In this document: piece by piece, positions 26,417 to 35,575 of the stretch
Position numbering within the stretch: position 1 is the first letter of the stretch
Layout of the letters: each line of letters starts with the position of its first letter
Source of the DNA: Primorskyibacter marinus
GTDB lineage: Bacteria; Pseudomonadota; Alphaproteobacteria; Rhodobacterales; Rhodobacteraceae
Assembly (NCBI RefSeq): GCF_003313245.1
Contig: NZ_QJSD01000003.1
Coordinates: forward strand, 1 to 64,000
Length of the DNA stretch: 64,000 nt
Direction of reading: 5' to 3'
Position numbers and translations under genes: made by a program
Notes under the pieces: generated by a model
The model's input: the letters and a program-made list of their open reading frames with translations, nothing else
Database searches by the model: none
What the model was told of the DNA's origin: nothing

Positions 26417-27181
26417 ATGAACAATCTTCGCATCTTACCGTTCTTCGCTCTTGGTTTTCTTGTCGCATGTTCCGTGCCGGGGCCGGGGGGCGCGCCAGAC
26501 GGGATGCATGATCCGCATGAAGCGTCGAACCGACAGGTACATGAATTCAACCAGAACATCGATAAGCGGTTTTTCGGCGGCGGAAAAGAGCGCGCCCCGG
26601 CCAAGCCCAACGCGTTCCGCGATGGCGTGCAGGACAACGTGACCAACTTTGCCGGGAATTTTGCGACGCCCGGTTATGTGGTCAATCAGGTCATGCAGGG
26701 CGATCTGGCCGGAGCGACGCGCAATACGTTTCGCTTCGCCGTGAACTCGACGCTTGGCTTTGCTGGGCTGATGGATATTGCGTCAGATATTGGCGTCGGC
26801 GAGGACGAAACGGATTTCGGTGAAACATTGCATGTCTGGGGTGCGCCCGAGGGTGCCTATCAGGTGTTGCCCATCATCGGCCCGTCGACAGAGCGCGATA
26901 CGGCGGGTCGGGTGGTCGATCTGTTCACCAACCCGCTGGGCTACGTTCTTGACAAGCCCGAGAAATACTCTGGTACGGTGGCCAAACTGGTGTCGCGGGC
27001 GGGCAAGCGTCGGCAATATGGCGCAACAGTGGATTCGGTGCTGCATGACAGCGCGGACAGCTACGCACAGACCCGGATCATCTACCTTCAGAACCGTCGA
27101 TTTGAATTGGGTCAGGACGCGCCCGGAGGTGGCGTGGACCCTTATGAAGAGCTTTACGGGAGTGATGATGTTTCACAATGA
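26417..27181 (+). CDS. mlaA: MlaA/VacJ-family outer-membrane lipoprotein
   Basis: 254 residues. Lipoprotein signal peptide with lipobox LVAC at about residues 15-18 (MNNLRILPFFALGFLVAC). The MlaA domain is recognised by HDPHEASNRQVHEFNQNID, NFAGNFATPGYVVNQVMQGDL, RNTFRFAVNSTLGFAGLMDIASDIG, DFGETLHVWGAPEGAYQVLPIIGPST and the NPLGYVLD segment. MlaA removes phospholipids from the outer leaflet of the outer membrane and passes them to the Mla system, preserving lipid asymmetry. The next gene is an MlaC-like protein overlapping by about 14 bp. Confidence 0.93.
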   Translation: MNNLRILPFFALGFLVACSVPGPGGAPDGMHDPHEASNRQVHEFNQNIDKRFFGGGKERAPAKPNAFRDGVQDNVTNFAGNFATPGYVVNQVMQGDLAGATRNTFRFAVNSTLGFAGLMDIASDIGVGEDETDFGETLHVWGAPEGAYQVLPIIGPSTERDTAGRVVDLFTNPLGYVLDKPEKYSGTVAKLVSRAGKRRQYGATVDSVLHDSADSYAQTRIIYLQNRRFELGQDAPGGGVDPYEELYGSDDVSQ

Positions 27182-27773
27182 ACGGATGAATCGCCGCAAT
27201 CTGATCGGGGGTCTCGCGGCCGGGGTGATGCTGCTGCCTGTTCCGGCGCTGTCATTGACGGATGCAGGTGCGCGGCGGCTGGTTGACAGTCTTGTGGGTG
27301 AAATCAACCGGGTCATCGGCTCTGGTCAATCCGAAAGCGCGATGATCCGCGCATTCGAACGCATTTTTGATCGCTATGCCGATGTTCCGACGATCGCGCG
27401 CTATGCTTTGGGTGTCGATGCGCGAAGCGCCAGTGCGGCGCAGATGCGCAGTTTTACCGATGCGTTCAAAGGCTACATCGCGCGGAAATACGGCAAGCGG
27501 TTTCGGGAATTTGTCGGCGGCCGGATCGAGGTTGAAAGCGTGTTTGTCGAGAAAACCTATCACGTCGTCCGCTCGACGGCTTTTCTGCGCGGAGAGGCAC
27601 CGTTTATCATTGATTTCATGGTCTCGGACCGGTCAGGACGCGACCTGTTCTTCAATATGAAGGTCGAGGGCGTGAATATGCTGTTGACCGAGCGTACAGA
27701 GATCGGGGCGATGCTGGACCGCCGTCGCGGCGACATTGACGCCATGACCGCAGATCTGAGGCGGGCCGGTTAA
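27168..27773 (+). CDS. mlaC: MlaC-like phospholipid-binding periplasmic protein
   Basis: About 201 residues. An N-terminal signal peptide with paired Arg (MNRRNLIGGLAAGVMLLPVP, cleavage around ALS) is followed by an MlaC/Ttg2D domain: FERIFDRYADVPTIARYALG, FTDAFKGYIARKYGKRFREFVGG, FLRGEAPFIIDFMVSDRSGRDLFFNMKVEGVNMLLTERTEIGAML. MlaC ferries phospholipid between MlaA at the outer membrane and the inner-membrane MlaFEDB complex, whose genes are not in this window. The start at 27168 follows a GGGAG site; an internal ATG at 27186 is also possible. Confidence 0.88.
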   Translation: MFHNERMNRRNLIGGLAAGVMLLPVPALSLTDAGARRLVDSLVGEINRVIGSGQSESAMIRAFERIFDRYADVPTIARYALGVDARSASAAQMRSFTDAFKGYIARKYGKRFREFVGGRIEVESVFVEKTYHVVRSTAFLRGEAPFIIDFMVSDRSGRDLFFNMKVEGVNMLLTERTEIGAMLDRRRGDIDAMTADLRRAG

Positions 27774-27781
27774 AGCAGCGC

Positions 27782-27823
27782 GCAATCGGGTAGAAGCGGC
27801 TGCTGCTCGTCCGACCCGATTGC
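27782..27823. terminator. Possible bidirectional terminator
   Basis: GCAATCGGGT (27782-27791) and ACCCGATTGC (27814-27823) form a perfect 10-bp stem with a 22-base loop, 9 bp after the mlaC stop and between convergent genes. The loop is long and there is no strong T-run. Confidence 0.4.
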
Positions 27824-27917
27824 TTCTGCCGGGGCGGACGGGCAGGCGGGAGCGCCGCCGCCATCGGACAGTTTTCCCGCAGGCGTTCTGATTACAGAAA
27901 GCCGCCAAGCTTCCGCC

Positions 27918-30086
27918 CTAGTTTCCGCCAAGCAGATCCTGGAGCAACTGTTGCAATACGGTCGGTCTACGCTGTTGCTGCTGGCGCTGCGGGGCCGGTT
28001 GGGGCGCAGGTGCGGCGCGGGGCGGTTCCGGGATGATCATCGGCAGCGGGCGGGCGGGCAGGCCTGAATGGACACGCTCCATCGTTTCGCGCCAGATCTC
28101 GGCGGGCAGTCCACCGCCGGTCACGCCAGTCAGCGGCGTGTTGTCATCATACCCCATCCAGACGCCGGCGACGTAATCTGCGGTGAAGCCCACAAACCAG
28201 GCATCGCGCGCCGCCTGCGTGGTGCCGGTCTTGCCGGCGGCCTCGCGCCCCTCAAGGCGCGCCCGTCGCCCAGAGCCTTCGCTGACGACTTTCTCCATCA
28301 TGAAGATCAGCTGCTTGGCTGCTTCCTCGCGGATCACACGTTCACCAATGCCGCCGCCGCTGTCCATCAGCGTCTCGGTCTCGCCTTGCAGGCGCAGTTC
28401 GACCAACCCGTAGGGCGTCACCGACGATCCGCCGTTCAGAATGCCCGCATAGGCACCGGTCATTTCCAGCAAGGTGGATTCCGATGACCCAAGCGCCATG
28501 GCCGGAGTGTTGGCGATATTGTTGCCGAAACCAAAATCCTCGGCCACGCGGATCACATTTTCCCGTCCGACGCTTTCAGAAATCTTAACCGCTGGGATAT
28601 TGAGCGATTTTTTCAGCGCCTCGATCAGTGTCACGCGGCCCTGGAAGGTTCTCGTGTAGTTCTGCGGCGACCATTTCCCAGAGCCGGGAATGTCGAGCGT
28701 CAGTGGCTCGTCCACCACCGTGTCATAGGGGCTGTGGCCCAATTCCAGTGCAGTGGCGTAGATAAAGGGTTTGAACGCCGATCCGACCTGCCGCAACGCC
28801 TGTGTCGCGCGGTTGAAGGCACCGGTGACGCGGATCTTGCGGCCGCCCACCATGGCGCGCACCGCCCCATCCGAGGACATGACCACGATCGCCGCCTGTG
28901 CCTTGGACCCTTCGCGCACCTTTTCGGAAAAGACCGCGACCATCGCATCCTCTGCTGCCTTTTGCAGGCGCTGGTCCAGCGTCGTGCGGATAATGACATC
29001 TTCGGACGTCTTGCGGGTAAAGAAGTCTGGCCCGGAATCCATCACCCAGTCGGCAAAGTAGCCACCGGCCTTGGCCTCGGCGGCCTCGGACAGGACTGCA
29101 GGGTTGGCGCGCGCGCGGTCCGCCTCTGCCTTTGTCAGATAGCCCTGATCCTGCATGAGACCAAGCACGACGCCTGCGCGGTTCTGCGACCGTTCAAGGT
29201 TGTTTGTCGGCGACAGCGTGGTTGGGGCCGTCAAAAGCCCCGCGATCATCGCTGCTTCGGACGCGTTCAGCGCAGAGGCGGGCTTGCCGAAATAGCGTTG
29301 TGACGCGGCTTCGGCCCCGTAGGCCCCACCGCCAAGATAGGCGCGGTTGAGGTAGATCGACAGGATCTCGTCCTTGGTGAACTTGACCTCCATTGCCAGC
29401 GCATAGACCGCTTCCTTCAGCTTGCGCGCCAGCGATCCGCGGCGACAATCCTGCACATATTCGGCCTCGTCCTTCCATTGGGTAGAATCGTATTCGACGC
29501 CGAGGCACAGCAATTTGGCGGTCTGCTGCGACAGGGTGGATCCCCCATGCCCGGACAGCGGGCCACGGCCCTCGCTCAGGTTGATGCGGACGGCACCGGC
29601 AATGCCGCGCGGGTCGATGCCCGGATGCCAGTAGAACCGCTTGTCCTCTGTCGCGACGACGGCATTCTTGAGATGTGGCGACACGCTGTCAGCCGTCACG
29701 ACCCCGCCAAACTGGTCGCCGCGCCACGCAAAGACATCCCCATTGCGGTCCATCAAAGTGACAGAGCCCCGCGCCCGCCCGTCCAGCAGGGCGTCTATAT
29801 CGGGCAGCTTGGTATAGAAATAGCCGACGGACAGCGCCAGCAGAAGCACCACCACAATCCCGATGCGGAAGGTCAATCGCCAGAACAGACGCCATATCCA
29901 GGCGAATATGCCGATGACAAAAGCGACAATCGGATTGCGACGGCGGGTGGACGTCCGTTTTCTGACGGTCTTTTTCGATGCGGTCTTGCGGCGCACGGGT
30001 TTCTTGCCCGCCTTGGCGGGTGCCTTTGACTTCGAGTAGCGGCGGTCCGCCACAAGACGTCCGCGTCCCTTACCTGAATCACTCAT
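27918..30086 (-). CDS. Class A penicillin-binding protein (PBP1-type)
   Basis: 722 residues. A basic cytoplasmic tail (about 50 residues rich in Lys/Arg) and one transmembrane helix (RIGIVVVLLLALSVGYFYTKL) precede a GT51 glycosyltransferase with VATEDKRFYWHPGIDPRGI (catalytic Glu) and GGSTLSQQTAKLL. The transpeptidase domain has the active-site GSAFKPFIYATAL (SxxK), KKSLNIPAV (SxN) and GKTGTTQAARDAWFVG (KTG). The C-terminus is Pro/Gln-rich. It polymerises and cross-links peptidoglycan in the periplasm. It diverges from glnK and is convergent with mlaC. Confidence 0.93.
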   Translation of the reverse strand: MSDSGKGRGRLVADRRYSKSKAPAKAGKKPVRRKTASKKTVRKRTSTRRRNPIVAFVIGIFAWIWRLFWRLTFRIGIVVVLLLALSVGYFYTKLPDIDALLDGRARGSVTLMDRNGDVFAWRGDQFGGVVTADSVSPHLKNAVVATEDKRFYWHPGIDPRGIAGAVRINLSEGRGPLSGHGGSTLSQQTAKLLCLGVEYDSTQWKDEAEYVQDCRRGSLARKLKEAVYALAMEVKFTKDEILSIYLNRAYLGGGAYGAEAASQRYFGKPASALNASEAAMIAGLLTAPTTLSPTNNLERSQNRAGVVLGLMQDQGYLTKAEADRARANPAVLSEAAEAKAGGYFADWVMDSGPDFFTRKTSEDVIIRTTLDQRLQKAAEDAMVAVFSEKVREGSKAQAAIVVMSSDGAVRAMVGGRKIRVTGAFNRATQALRQVGSAFKPFIYATALELGHSPYDTVVDEPLTLDIPGSGKWSPQNYTRTFQGRVTLIEALKKSLNIPAVKISESVGRENVIRVAEDFGFGNNIANTPAMALGSSESTLLEMTGAYAGILNGGSSVTPYGLVELRLQGETETLMDSGGGIGERVIREEAAKQLIFMMEKVVSEGSGRRARLEGREAAGKTGTTQAARDAWFVGFTADYVAGVWMGYDDNTPLTGVTGGGLPAEIWRETMERVHSGLPARPLPMIIPEPPRAAPAPQPAPQRQQQQRRPTVLQQLLQDLLGGN

Positions 30087-30341
30087 TACTTGCTCTGCCC
30101 GGCATTGTTGTTTTCGGCCACATTACCCCTATCGGTCCGCAATGTTGACTGCAAACCCGACGCCCATCACATTTCAATGACGCGCAAAAATTAGGCACTT
30201 GTAGATATTCGCCTATAAATTACGCATGTATTGCGAAATTTGACGCGGCCATCGCGGCACATTCTTTCAAAACCCATGCTCCATCCGCCCTTCTGCAAAT
30301 GCAAAGACGGGGTGCTGCCCCGATAACCGAAAGGGAAACGG
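30087..30341. other. Divergent intergenic region, PBP / glnK
   Basis: 255 bp, AT-rich around 30180-30240. I looked for a sigma-54 (GGCAC-N5-TTGC) promoter and NtrC dyads expected for glnK-amtB and found no convincing match. Confidence 0.5.
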
Positions 30342-30680
30342 GTGAAACTCATCATTGCAACGATCAAGCCGTTCAAGCTGGAGGAGGTCCGCGAGGCGCT
30401 GACCTCTGTCGGGGTGCGCGGCATGATGGTGAACGAAATCAAAGGCTTTGGCGCACAGTCGGGGCACACGGAAATCTATCGCGGCGCGGAATACGCGGTG
30501 AACTTCGTGCCCAAGATCAAGCTCGAAATCGTCGTGGCGGCGGCAATGGTCGATCAGGTGGTCGAGACCATCACCAGAACCGCACAGACCCGCAAGATCG
30601 GCGACGGCAAGATTTTCGTACTGGATGTGGAACAGGCCGTGCGCGTGCGTACCGGCGAAATGAACGAGGACGCCCTTTAA
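30342..30680 (+). CDS. glnK: PII signal-transduction protein GlnK
   Basis: 112 residues, GTG start after an AAGGGAAACG purine-rich stretch. It shows the PII family pattern MKLIIATIKPFKLEEVREALTSVGVRGMMVNEIKGFG, the T-loop HTEIYRGAEYAVNFVPKIK with the modifiable Tyr in GAEYAV, and the C-terminal signature IGDGKIFVLDVEQAVRVRTGE. It senses 2-oxoglutarate and ATP/ADP and binds AmtB to block ammonium uptake when nitrogen is sufficient. Linkage to amtB 30 bp downstream identifies it as GlnK rather than GlnB. Confidence 0.94.
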   Translation: MKLIIATIKPFKLEEVREALTSVGVRGMMVNEIKGFGAQSGHTEIYRGAEYAVNFVPKIKLEIVVAAAMVDQVVETITRTAQTRKIGDGKIFVLDVEQAVRVRTGEMNEDAL

Positions 30681-30710
30681 GGGCCGCCCGAGACAGAGGG
30701 AAACGAATAC

Positions 30711-32045
30711 ATGAAGTTTTTGAAAACACTTGCCCCGGCTGCCGCGCTGATTGCGCTGCCCAGTCTCGGCCTCGCGCAGGAAGCCGAGGCCGCCGCGCCC
30801 GGTTTCGACGAGATCGGCCCGTATATCATGACCACCCTGCTGTTCTGCATGGCGGGCTTTCTGGTGTTCTTCATGGCCGCTGGTTTTGCCATGCTCGAAG
30901 GTGGGCTGGTGCGGTCCAAGAACGTCACCATGCAGATGACCAAGAATATCGCGCTCTATTCCATCGCTGCGATCATGTACTGGCTTATCGGTTTCAACCT
31001 CATGTATCCGGGTGATGCGTGGATCATGCCCGGCTGGGTCGGGCCGCTCTTTGTGCCGACGACTCTGGATCCGGTCGGTGTGGCCGCCGCAGACGCTGCG
31101 TTGGATTATGCGTCGATCGGTTCGGACTTCTTCTTCCAGCTGGTGTTCGTTGCGGCAACCGCGTCGATCGTATCGGGTGCCTTGGCCGAGCGTATCAAGC
31201 TTTGGCCGTTTCTGGTGTTCGTCATTTTGCTGACCGGCGTCATGTACCCGATTTCCGGTTCCTGGCAGTGGGGCGGCGGCTGGCTGTCCGAGATGGGCTT
31301 CTCTGACTTTGCCGGTTCCACCGTTGTGCATTCTGTCGGCGGCTGGGCTGCCTTGGCAGGTGCCATCGTTCTTGGCCCCCGTATCGGCAAATATGCCAAG
31401 GATGGCCGGGTCACACCGCTTCCGGGGTCCAACCTTGCGCTGGCCACTCTGGGTACATTCATCCTGTGGCTGGGTTGGTTCGGCTTCAACGGCGGCTCGC
31501 AGCTGGCAATGGGCACCGTGGGTGACATATCTGATGTATCGCGCATTTTCGCCAACACCAACATGGCTGCTGCCGCCGGTGCCGTTACCACGCTGATCCT
31601 GACGCAAATGCTGTACAAGAAGCCCGACCTCACCATGGTTCTGAACGGTGCCTTGGCGGGCCTGGTGTCCATCACTGCGGAACCGCTCGCGCCGTCGCTG
31701 TTCGGGGCGCTGTGGATCGGTGCAATTGGTGGTGTGATCGTGGTTTTCGCCGTGCCGATGCTTGACAAGTTCAAGATCGACGACGTGGTTGGTGCCGTGC
31801 CGGTCCACCTGTTCGCAGGTATCTGGGGCACGATCGCAGTCGTGTTCTACAACGGCGATGCGCATATCGTCACCCAGATCGTCGGTATCGTCGCGTATGG
31901 TATCTTCACCTTCGGGGCGTCGCTGATCCTGTGGATGATCCTGAAAGCTGCCTTGGGTATCCGTGTCAGCGAAGAAGACGAGATCAACGGGCTCGACATG
32001 GCCGAGTTGGGGATGGAGGCCTATCCCGAATTCTCCAAGGGCTGA
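30711..32045 (+). CDS. amtB: Ammonium transporter AmtB
   Basis: 444 residues. A cleavable signal-like N-terminus ([23 protein letters not shown]) precedes eleven hydrophobic segments. Hallmarks include [46 protein letters not shown] (with the pore His of the twin-His pair), [30 protein letters not shown] and [15 protein letters not shown] (second pore His). It imports ammonium and is gated by the GlnK encoded just upstream. A hairpin after the stop may end the operon before mutL. Confidence 0.95.
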   Translation: MKFLKTLAPAAALIALPSLGLAQEAEAAAPGFDEIGPYIMTTLLFCMAGFLVFFMAAGFAMLEGGLVRSKNVTMQMTKNIALYSIAAIMYWLIGFNLMYPGDAWIMPGWVGPLFVPTTLDPVGVAAADAALDYASIGSDFFFQLVFVAATASIVSGALAERIKLWPFLVFVILLTGVMYPISGSWQWGGGWLSEMGFSDFAGSTVVHSVGGWAALAGAIVLGPRIGKYAKDGRVTPLPGSNLALATLGTFILWLGWFGFNGGSQLAMGTVGDISDVSRIFANTNMAAAAGAVTTLILTQMLYKKPDLTMVLNGALAGLVSITAEPLAPSLFGALWIGAIGGVIVVFAVPMLDKFKIDDVVGAVPVHLFAGIWGTIAVVFYNGDAHIVTQIVGIVAYGIFTFGASLILWMILKAALGIRVSEEDEINGLDMAELGMEAYPEFSKG

Positions 32046-32090
32046 GTGCGTCCTGCTACCAGTTCCAAAAATCTTGTGTCCGGGCATTCG

Positions 32091-32116
32091 TGTCCGGACT
32101 TTTCGTTATCCGGACA
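32091..32116 (+). terminator. Possible terminator between amtB and mutL
   Basis: TGTCCGGA (32091-32098) and TCCGGACA (32109-32116) form an 8-bp stem around a T-rich loop, 45 bp past amtB. There is no T-run after it, and a nearby direct repeat of TGTCCGG makes alternative folds possible. Confidence 0.35.
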
Positions 32117-32175
32117 TGGGGTCGGGTGGCTTTCCATCGTTTCAGAATCACCGGACCCATGCTAGGACTAGTGGC

Positions 32176-34008
32176 ATGAATACGCACACCCCCAATATCC
32201 GCCCTGTTATTCGACAGTTGGACGAATCCGCCATCAACCGTATCGCGGCGGGCGAGGTCGTGGAACGTCCCGCCTCTGCGGTCAAGGAACTGGTCGAAAA
32301 CGCCATCGACGCGGGTGCGCGGCGCATTGACATCGCGCAGGCGGATGGCGGCAAGACGCTGATCCGCGTGGCGGATGACGGCTGCGGCATGACCGCTGCC
32401 GAATTGCCAATGGCGCTGTCGCGTCATGCAACGTCAAAGATTGACGGTTCGGACCTGCTGAACATCCATTCTTTCGGCTTTCGGGGCGAGGCGCTGCCAT
32501 CGCTTGGCGCGGTCGGGCGTCTGACGATCACCAGCCGGGCCGAGGGCGCAGAGGCTGCCGAGATCGCTGTCGCGGGTGGTCAGATGTCGGGTGTGAAACC
32601 GGCCGCCCTGAACCGTGGCAGCGTCGTGGCGTTGCGGGATCTGTTCTATGCCACGCCTGCGCGGCTGAAATTCATGCGCACCGACCGGGCCGAGGCGCAG
32701 GCCATCGGGGATGTGATCAAACGGCTGGCGATGGCGGAGCCTTCGGTCGGCTTCACCTTGCGCGATGTGACCGGCGGTGGCGACCGGGTGAGTTTTCGCG
32801 CCGATCCGCAGACCGGCGATCTGTTCGACGCCTTGCGCGGCCGTCTTGGTCAGGTGATGGGGCGCGAATTCATCGAGAACGCGCTGGCCGTGGATGCCGA
32901 ACGCGAAGGGTTCCGTCTGACCGGCTATGCCGCGCTGCCGACCTATTCGCGCGGATCTTCGGTCGCGCAGTATCTTTTCGTCAATGGCCGTCCGGTTCGC
33001 GACAAGCTGCTCATTGGGGCGTTGCGCGGGGCCTATCAGGATTTTCTCAGCCGTGACCGCCATCCGGCGGCGGCGCTGTTCATTGATTGCGATCCGCATA
33101 AGGTGGATGTCAACGTGCATCCCGCCAAGTCCGAGGTGCGGTTTCGCGATCCCGGTCTGGTGCGCGGGCTGATCGTGTCGGCGCTGCGTCACGCTCTGGC
33201 CGAAGCCGGGCACCGCGCCTCTACCACCGTGGCCGGGGCAACGTTGGGCGCGATGCGGCCCGAACAGACAGCGCCGCGCGTCTACCAGATGGATCGGCCC
33301 TCGGCGGGCGTGCGGGCCGCTGCCTTTCAGGCGCAGGCACCGGGCTTTGCCGAGTTGCGTGACAGCTGGTCCGCGCGGGTGGAAACCGTGGTGGAGCCTG
33401 AAGAGGCGCCCGCCCAGCCGACAGAGGCGTTGCCGTTGGGTGCCGCGCGCGGCCAGGTCCACGAAAACTACATCATCGCCCAGACCGCTGACGGTATGGT
33501 GATTGTTGACCAGCACGCGGCGCACGAACGGCTTGTTTATGAAAAGCTGAAACGGCAGATGGCGGAAAATGGCGTGGCCGTGCAGGCCCTGCTGATCCCC
33601 GAAGTCGTGGATCTGTCGGCTGACGATGCCGGGCGGTTGCTTGCCGTGGCCGAAGATCTGGGCCGCATGGGGCTGACCTTGGAGCCGTTCGGCGGGGGGG
33701 CTGTGGCGGTGCGTGAAACCCCCGCGATCCTTGGCGAGGTGAACGCGAAGGCGCTGGTGCTCGATATTCTGGACGAGCTTTCCGATCAGGGTGCCAGCGG
33801 GCTGGTGCAGGAAAAGATCGAGGCGATCCTCAGTCGCGTCGCCTGTCATGGCTCGATCCGCTCTGGTCGCCGTATGCGCGGTGAAGAGATGAACGCGCTG
33901 TTGCGGGAAATGGAATCCACGCCGCATTCCGGACAATGCAACCATGGCCGCCCAACCTATGTCGAGTTGAAGCTGGCCGATATTGAGCGGCTGTTCGGGC
34001 GCACATGA
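32176..34008 (+). CDS. mutL: DNA mismatch repair protein MutL
   Basis: About 610 residues from the ATG at 32176; upstream in-frame codons overlap amtB and are not homologous. GHKL ATPase motifs are visible: [47 protein letters not shown] and [15 protein letters not shown]. The transducer domain has [10 protein letters not shown]-type sequence ([12 protein letters not shown]) and [14 protein letters not shown]. The C-terminal domain has the endonuclease motif [15 protein letters not shown] (DQHAx2Ex4E) and [11 protein letters not shown], so it is a nicking MutL, as expected in bacteria without MutH. Its last 4 bp overlap rmuC. Confidence 0.94.
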   Translation: MNTHTPNIRPVIRQLDESAINRIAAGEVVERPASAVKELVENAIDAGARRIDIAQADGGKTLIRVADDGCGMTAAELPMALSRHATSKIDGSDLLNIHSFGFRGEALPSLGAVGRLTITSRAEGAEAAEIAVAGGQMSGVKPAALNRGSVVALRDLFYATPARLKFMRTDRAEAQAIGDVIKRLAMAEPSVGFTLRDVTGGGDRVSFRADPQTGDLFDALRGRLGQVMGREFIENALAVDAEREGFRLTGYAALPTYSRGSSVAQYLFVNGRPVRDKLLIGALRGAYQDFLSRDRHPAAALFIDCDPHKVDVNVHPAKSEVRFRDPGLVRGLIVSALRHALAEAGHRASTTVAGATLGAMRPEQTAPRVYQMDRPSAGVRAAAFQAQAPGFAELRDSWSARVETVVEPEEAPAQPTEALPLGAARGQVHENYIIAQTADGMVIVDQHAAHERLVYEKLKRQMAENGVAVQALLIPEVVDLSADDAGRLLAVAEDLGRMGLTLEPFGGGAVAVRETPAILGEVNAKALVLDILDELSDQGASGLVQEKIEAILSRVACHGSIRSGRRMRGEEMNALLREMESTPHSGQCNHGRPTYVELKLADIERLFGRT

Positions 34009-35177
34009 TCACGCTGAACGGGCAAACCTATGACCTGAACGATTCCGTGGTGCTGGCCACATTGGCTGGCGCAGCGGTGGTGTTGCTGATCCTTTTCATG
34101 CTGGTCGTGACGATGCGGGCAGCGGGACGGTCGGCGCAGATGGCGCAGCCGCTGGAAATGCAGCTCAGCCAGCTTGGCGGGCGTGTGCAGGCGCTGGGGG
34201 ACGGGCAGGAACGGCTGGCCGGCGGATTGCATCATGTGTCCGAGGCGCAGGCGACCCAGCAAACCAAGATGCTGCAACTGATGGAGCAGCGGCTGGCCGA
34301 CGTGCAGGAGCGGATGAACGAGAACCTGCACGGATCGGCCCGGCGTACGGCGCAAAGCCTGGGCGATCTGCAACAGCGGCTAACGGCCATCGACAAGGCG
34401 CAGGACAATATCACCAAACTGTCGGGCGATGTGCTGTCGTTGCAGGATATTCTGTCGAACAAACAGACCCGTGGGGCGTTCGGCGAAATCCAGTTGAACG
34501 ACATCGTCAGCAAGGCGCTGCCCTCGGACAGCTACAGCCTGCAATCGACCCTATCCAACGGGCGGCGCGTGGATTGCCTGATCCATTTGCCCAACCCGCC
34601 GGGGCCGATCTGCGTGGACAGCAAATTCCCGCTGGAGTCCTACGAGGCTCTGCGCCGCGCGGACACGAAAGAGCAACTTGCCCGTGCGGCGCAATCGCTG
34701 CGTCTGTCCGTGCGCAAACACATCCGCGATATATCCGAACGCTACATCATCGAGGGCGAAACCGCCGACGGCGCGCTGATGTTCCTGCCGTCAGAGGCTG
34801 TCTATGCCGAACTGCATGCAAATTTCCCGGAATTGGTGCGCGCCGGTTTCGATGCGCGAGTCTGGATCGTCTCTCCGACGACCTGCATGGCGACACTGAA
34901 CACCATGCGTGCGATTCTCAAAGATGCCCGGATGCGCGAGCAGGCGGGTGCGATCCGCAAAGAGCTGGGGTTGCTTTTCGCGGATGTGGAACGGTTGGGA
35001 ACACGGGTTGAAAACCTCGACCGGCATTTCAGTCAGGCGTCCAAGGACGTGTCGGAAATCAAGATAAGTGCCGATAAGGCAAGCCGTCGCGCCCGGCGGC
35101 TGGACAACTTCGATTTTGAGGAGCTGGCCGGCGATCCGGTCGAGCCATCCAAAATCGCACCCGTTTCCGTGGAATAG
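34005..35177 (+). CDS. rmuC: DNA recombination protein RmuC
   Basis: 390 residues. One N-terminal transmembrane helix ([20 protein letters not shown]) is followed by a coiled-coil segment (about residues 45-140) and the RmuC nuclease-like domain: [64 protein letters not shown] and [21 protein letters not shown]. RmuC limits inversions and has a PD-(D/E)XK-like fold; its exact role is unsettled. Its ATGA overlap with mutL suggests co-expression of two genome-maintenance proteins. Confidence 0.93.
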   Translation: MITLNGQTYDLNDSVVLATLAGAAVVLLILFMLVVTMRAAGRSAQMAQPLEMQLSQLGGRVQALGDGQERLAGGLHHVSEAQATQQTKMLQLMEQRLADVQERMNENLHGSARRTAQSLGDLQQRLTAIDKAQDNITKLSGDVLSLQDILSNKQTRGAFGEIQLNDIVSKALPSDSYSLQSTLSNGRRVDCLIHLPNPPGPICVDSKFPLESYEALRRADTKEQLARAAQSLRLSVRKHIRDISERYIIEGETADGALMFLPSEAVYAELHANFPELVRAGFDARVWIVSPTTCMATLNTMRAILKDARMREQAGAIRKELGLLFADVERLGTRVENLDRHFSQASKDVSEIKISADKASRRARRLDNFDFEELAGDPVEPSKIAPVSVE

Positions 35178-35216
35178 TCCAGTCAGGCCCATCGCGGCCC
35201 CGATAAGCTGGCCTTC

Positions 35217-35275
35217 GGCGCAATGCGCAATGTGCAATGCGTAATGTGCGATGCGCAATCGATTGCGTAACTGCG
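35217..35275. repeat. Degenerate GCGCAATG-type tandem repeat ending in a palindrome
   Basis: Successive units GCGCAATG, CGCAATG, TGCAATG, CGTAATG, TGCGATG, CGCAATC run head to tail and end in the 14-bp palindrome CGCAATCGATTGCG (35254-35267). It looks like a decayed 7-8 bp microsatellite; function unknown. Confidence 0.6.
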
Positions 35276-35380
35276 CCTTAATTCTCCGGTTGACGAATTG
35301 CCCATATCTGTCAACTTTCAAGACAGTGCATGGGAAACAGAATGAAATTTCTGGACGTAATGAACATGGCGGGCGGCAAA

Positions 35381-35396
35381 TGTTTAGCTTTAAACA
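35381..35396. promoter_or_regulatory. Inverted repeat 1 upstream of aceE, candidate operator
   Basis: TGTTTA-GCTT-TAAACA, a perfect 6-4-6 dyad about 180 bp before aceE. A second site with the same GTTTA-N4-TAAAC core lies 135 bp downstream. Confidence 0.55.
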
Positions 35397-35515
35397 TTAA
35401 GCCATGCGTCACGTGCAAAGAGGATATGCGTCAGCCCATCTTTTTACGGACACCATGCCTGTGCTACTCGATGTGCAGTTTTTACCCGACAGAAAAAGCC
35501 GCTGTTGGAGAAAAT

Positions 35516-35531
35516 GGTTTAATGCTAAACG
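35516..35531. promoter_or_regulatory. Inverted repeat 2 upstream of aceE, candidate operator
   Basis: GGTTTA-ATGC-TAAACG, with a 5-bp perfect GTTTA/TAAAC core and the same 4-bp spacer as the site at 35381. It lies 45 bp before the aceE start, a likely position for repression or activation of the operon. Confidence 0.55.
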
Positions 35532-35575
35532 AAAATAGCGGCAACGCTGTTGCCGGGACCTAGGGAAGAGGATGC

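Larger units (their letters stand above)
35178..35575. other. 398-bp leader region of the pyruvate dehydrogenase operon
   Basis: This gap holds a short degenerate tandem repeat (35217-35275) and two related inverted repeats (35381-35396 and 35516-35531) ahead of aceE. A 77-codon open frame at 35330-35563 has no recognisable homology or clear ribosome site and contains both dyads, so I do not call it a gene. Confidence 0.6.

Noticed and set aside
30180-30341. Sigma-54 promoter or NtrC sites for glnK-amtB
   Set aside because: Only partial GGCAC-like matches without the TTGC half at correct spacing.
30267-32087. 606-codon minus-strand frame
   Set aside because: Antisense to glnK and amtB, both of which are unmistakable.
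35330-35563. 77-codon frame with six Cys before aceE
   Set aside because: No clear ribosome site or homology, and it contains both dyad operators; treated as leader DNA.
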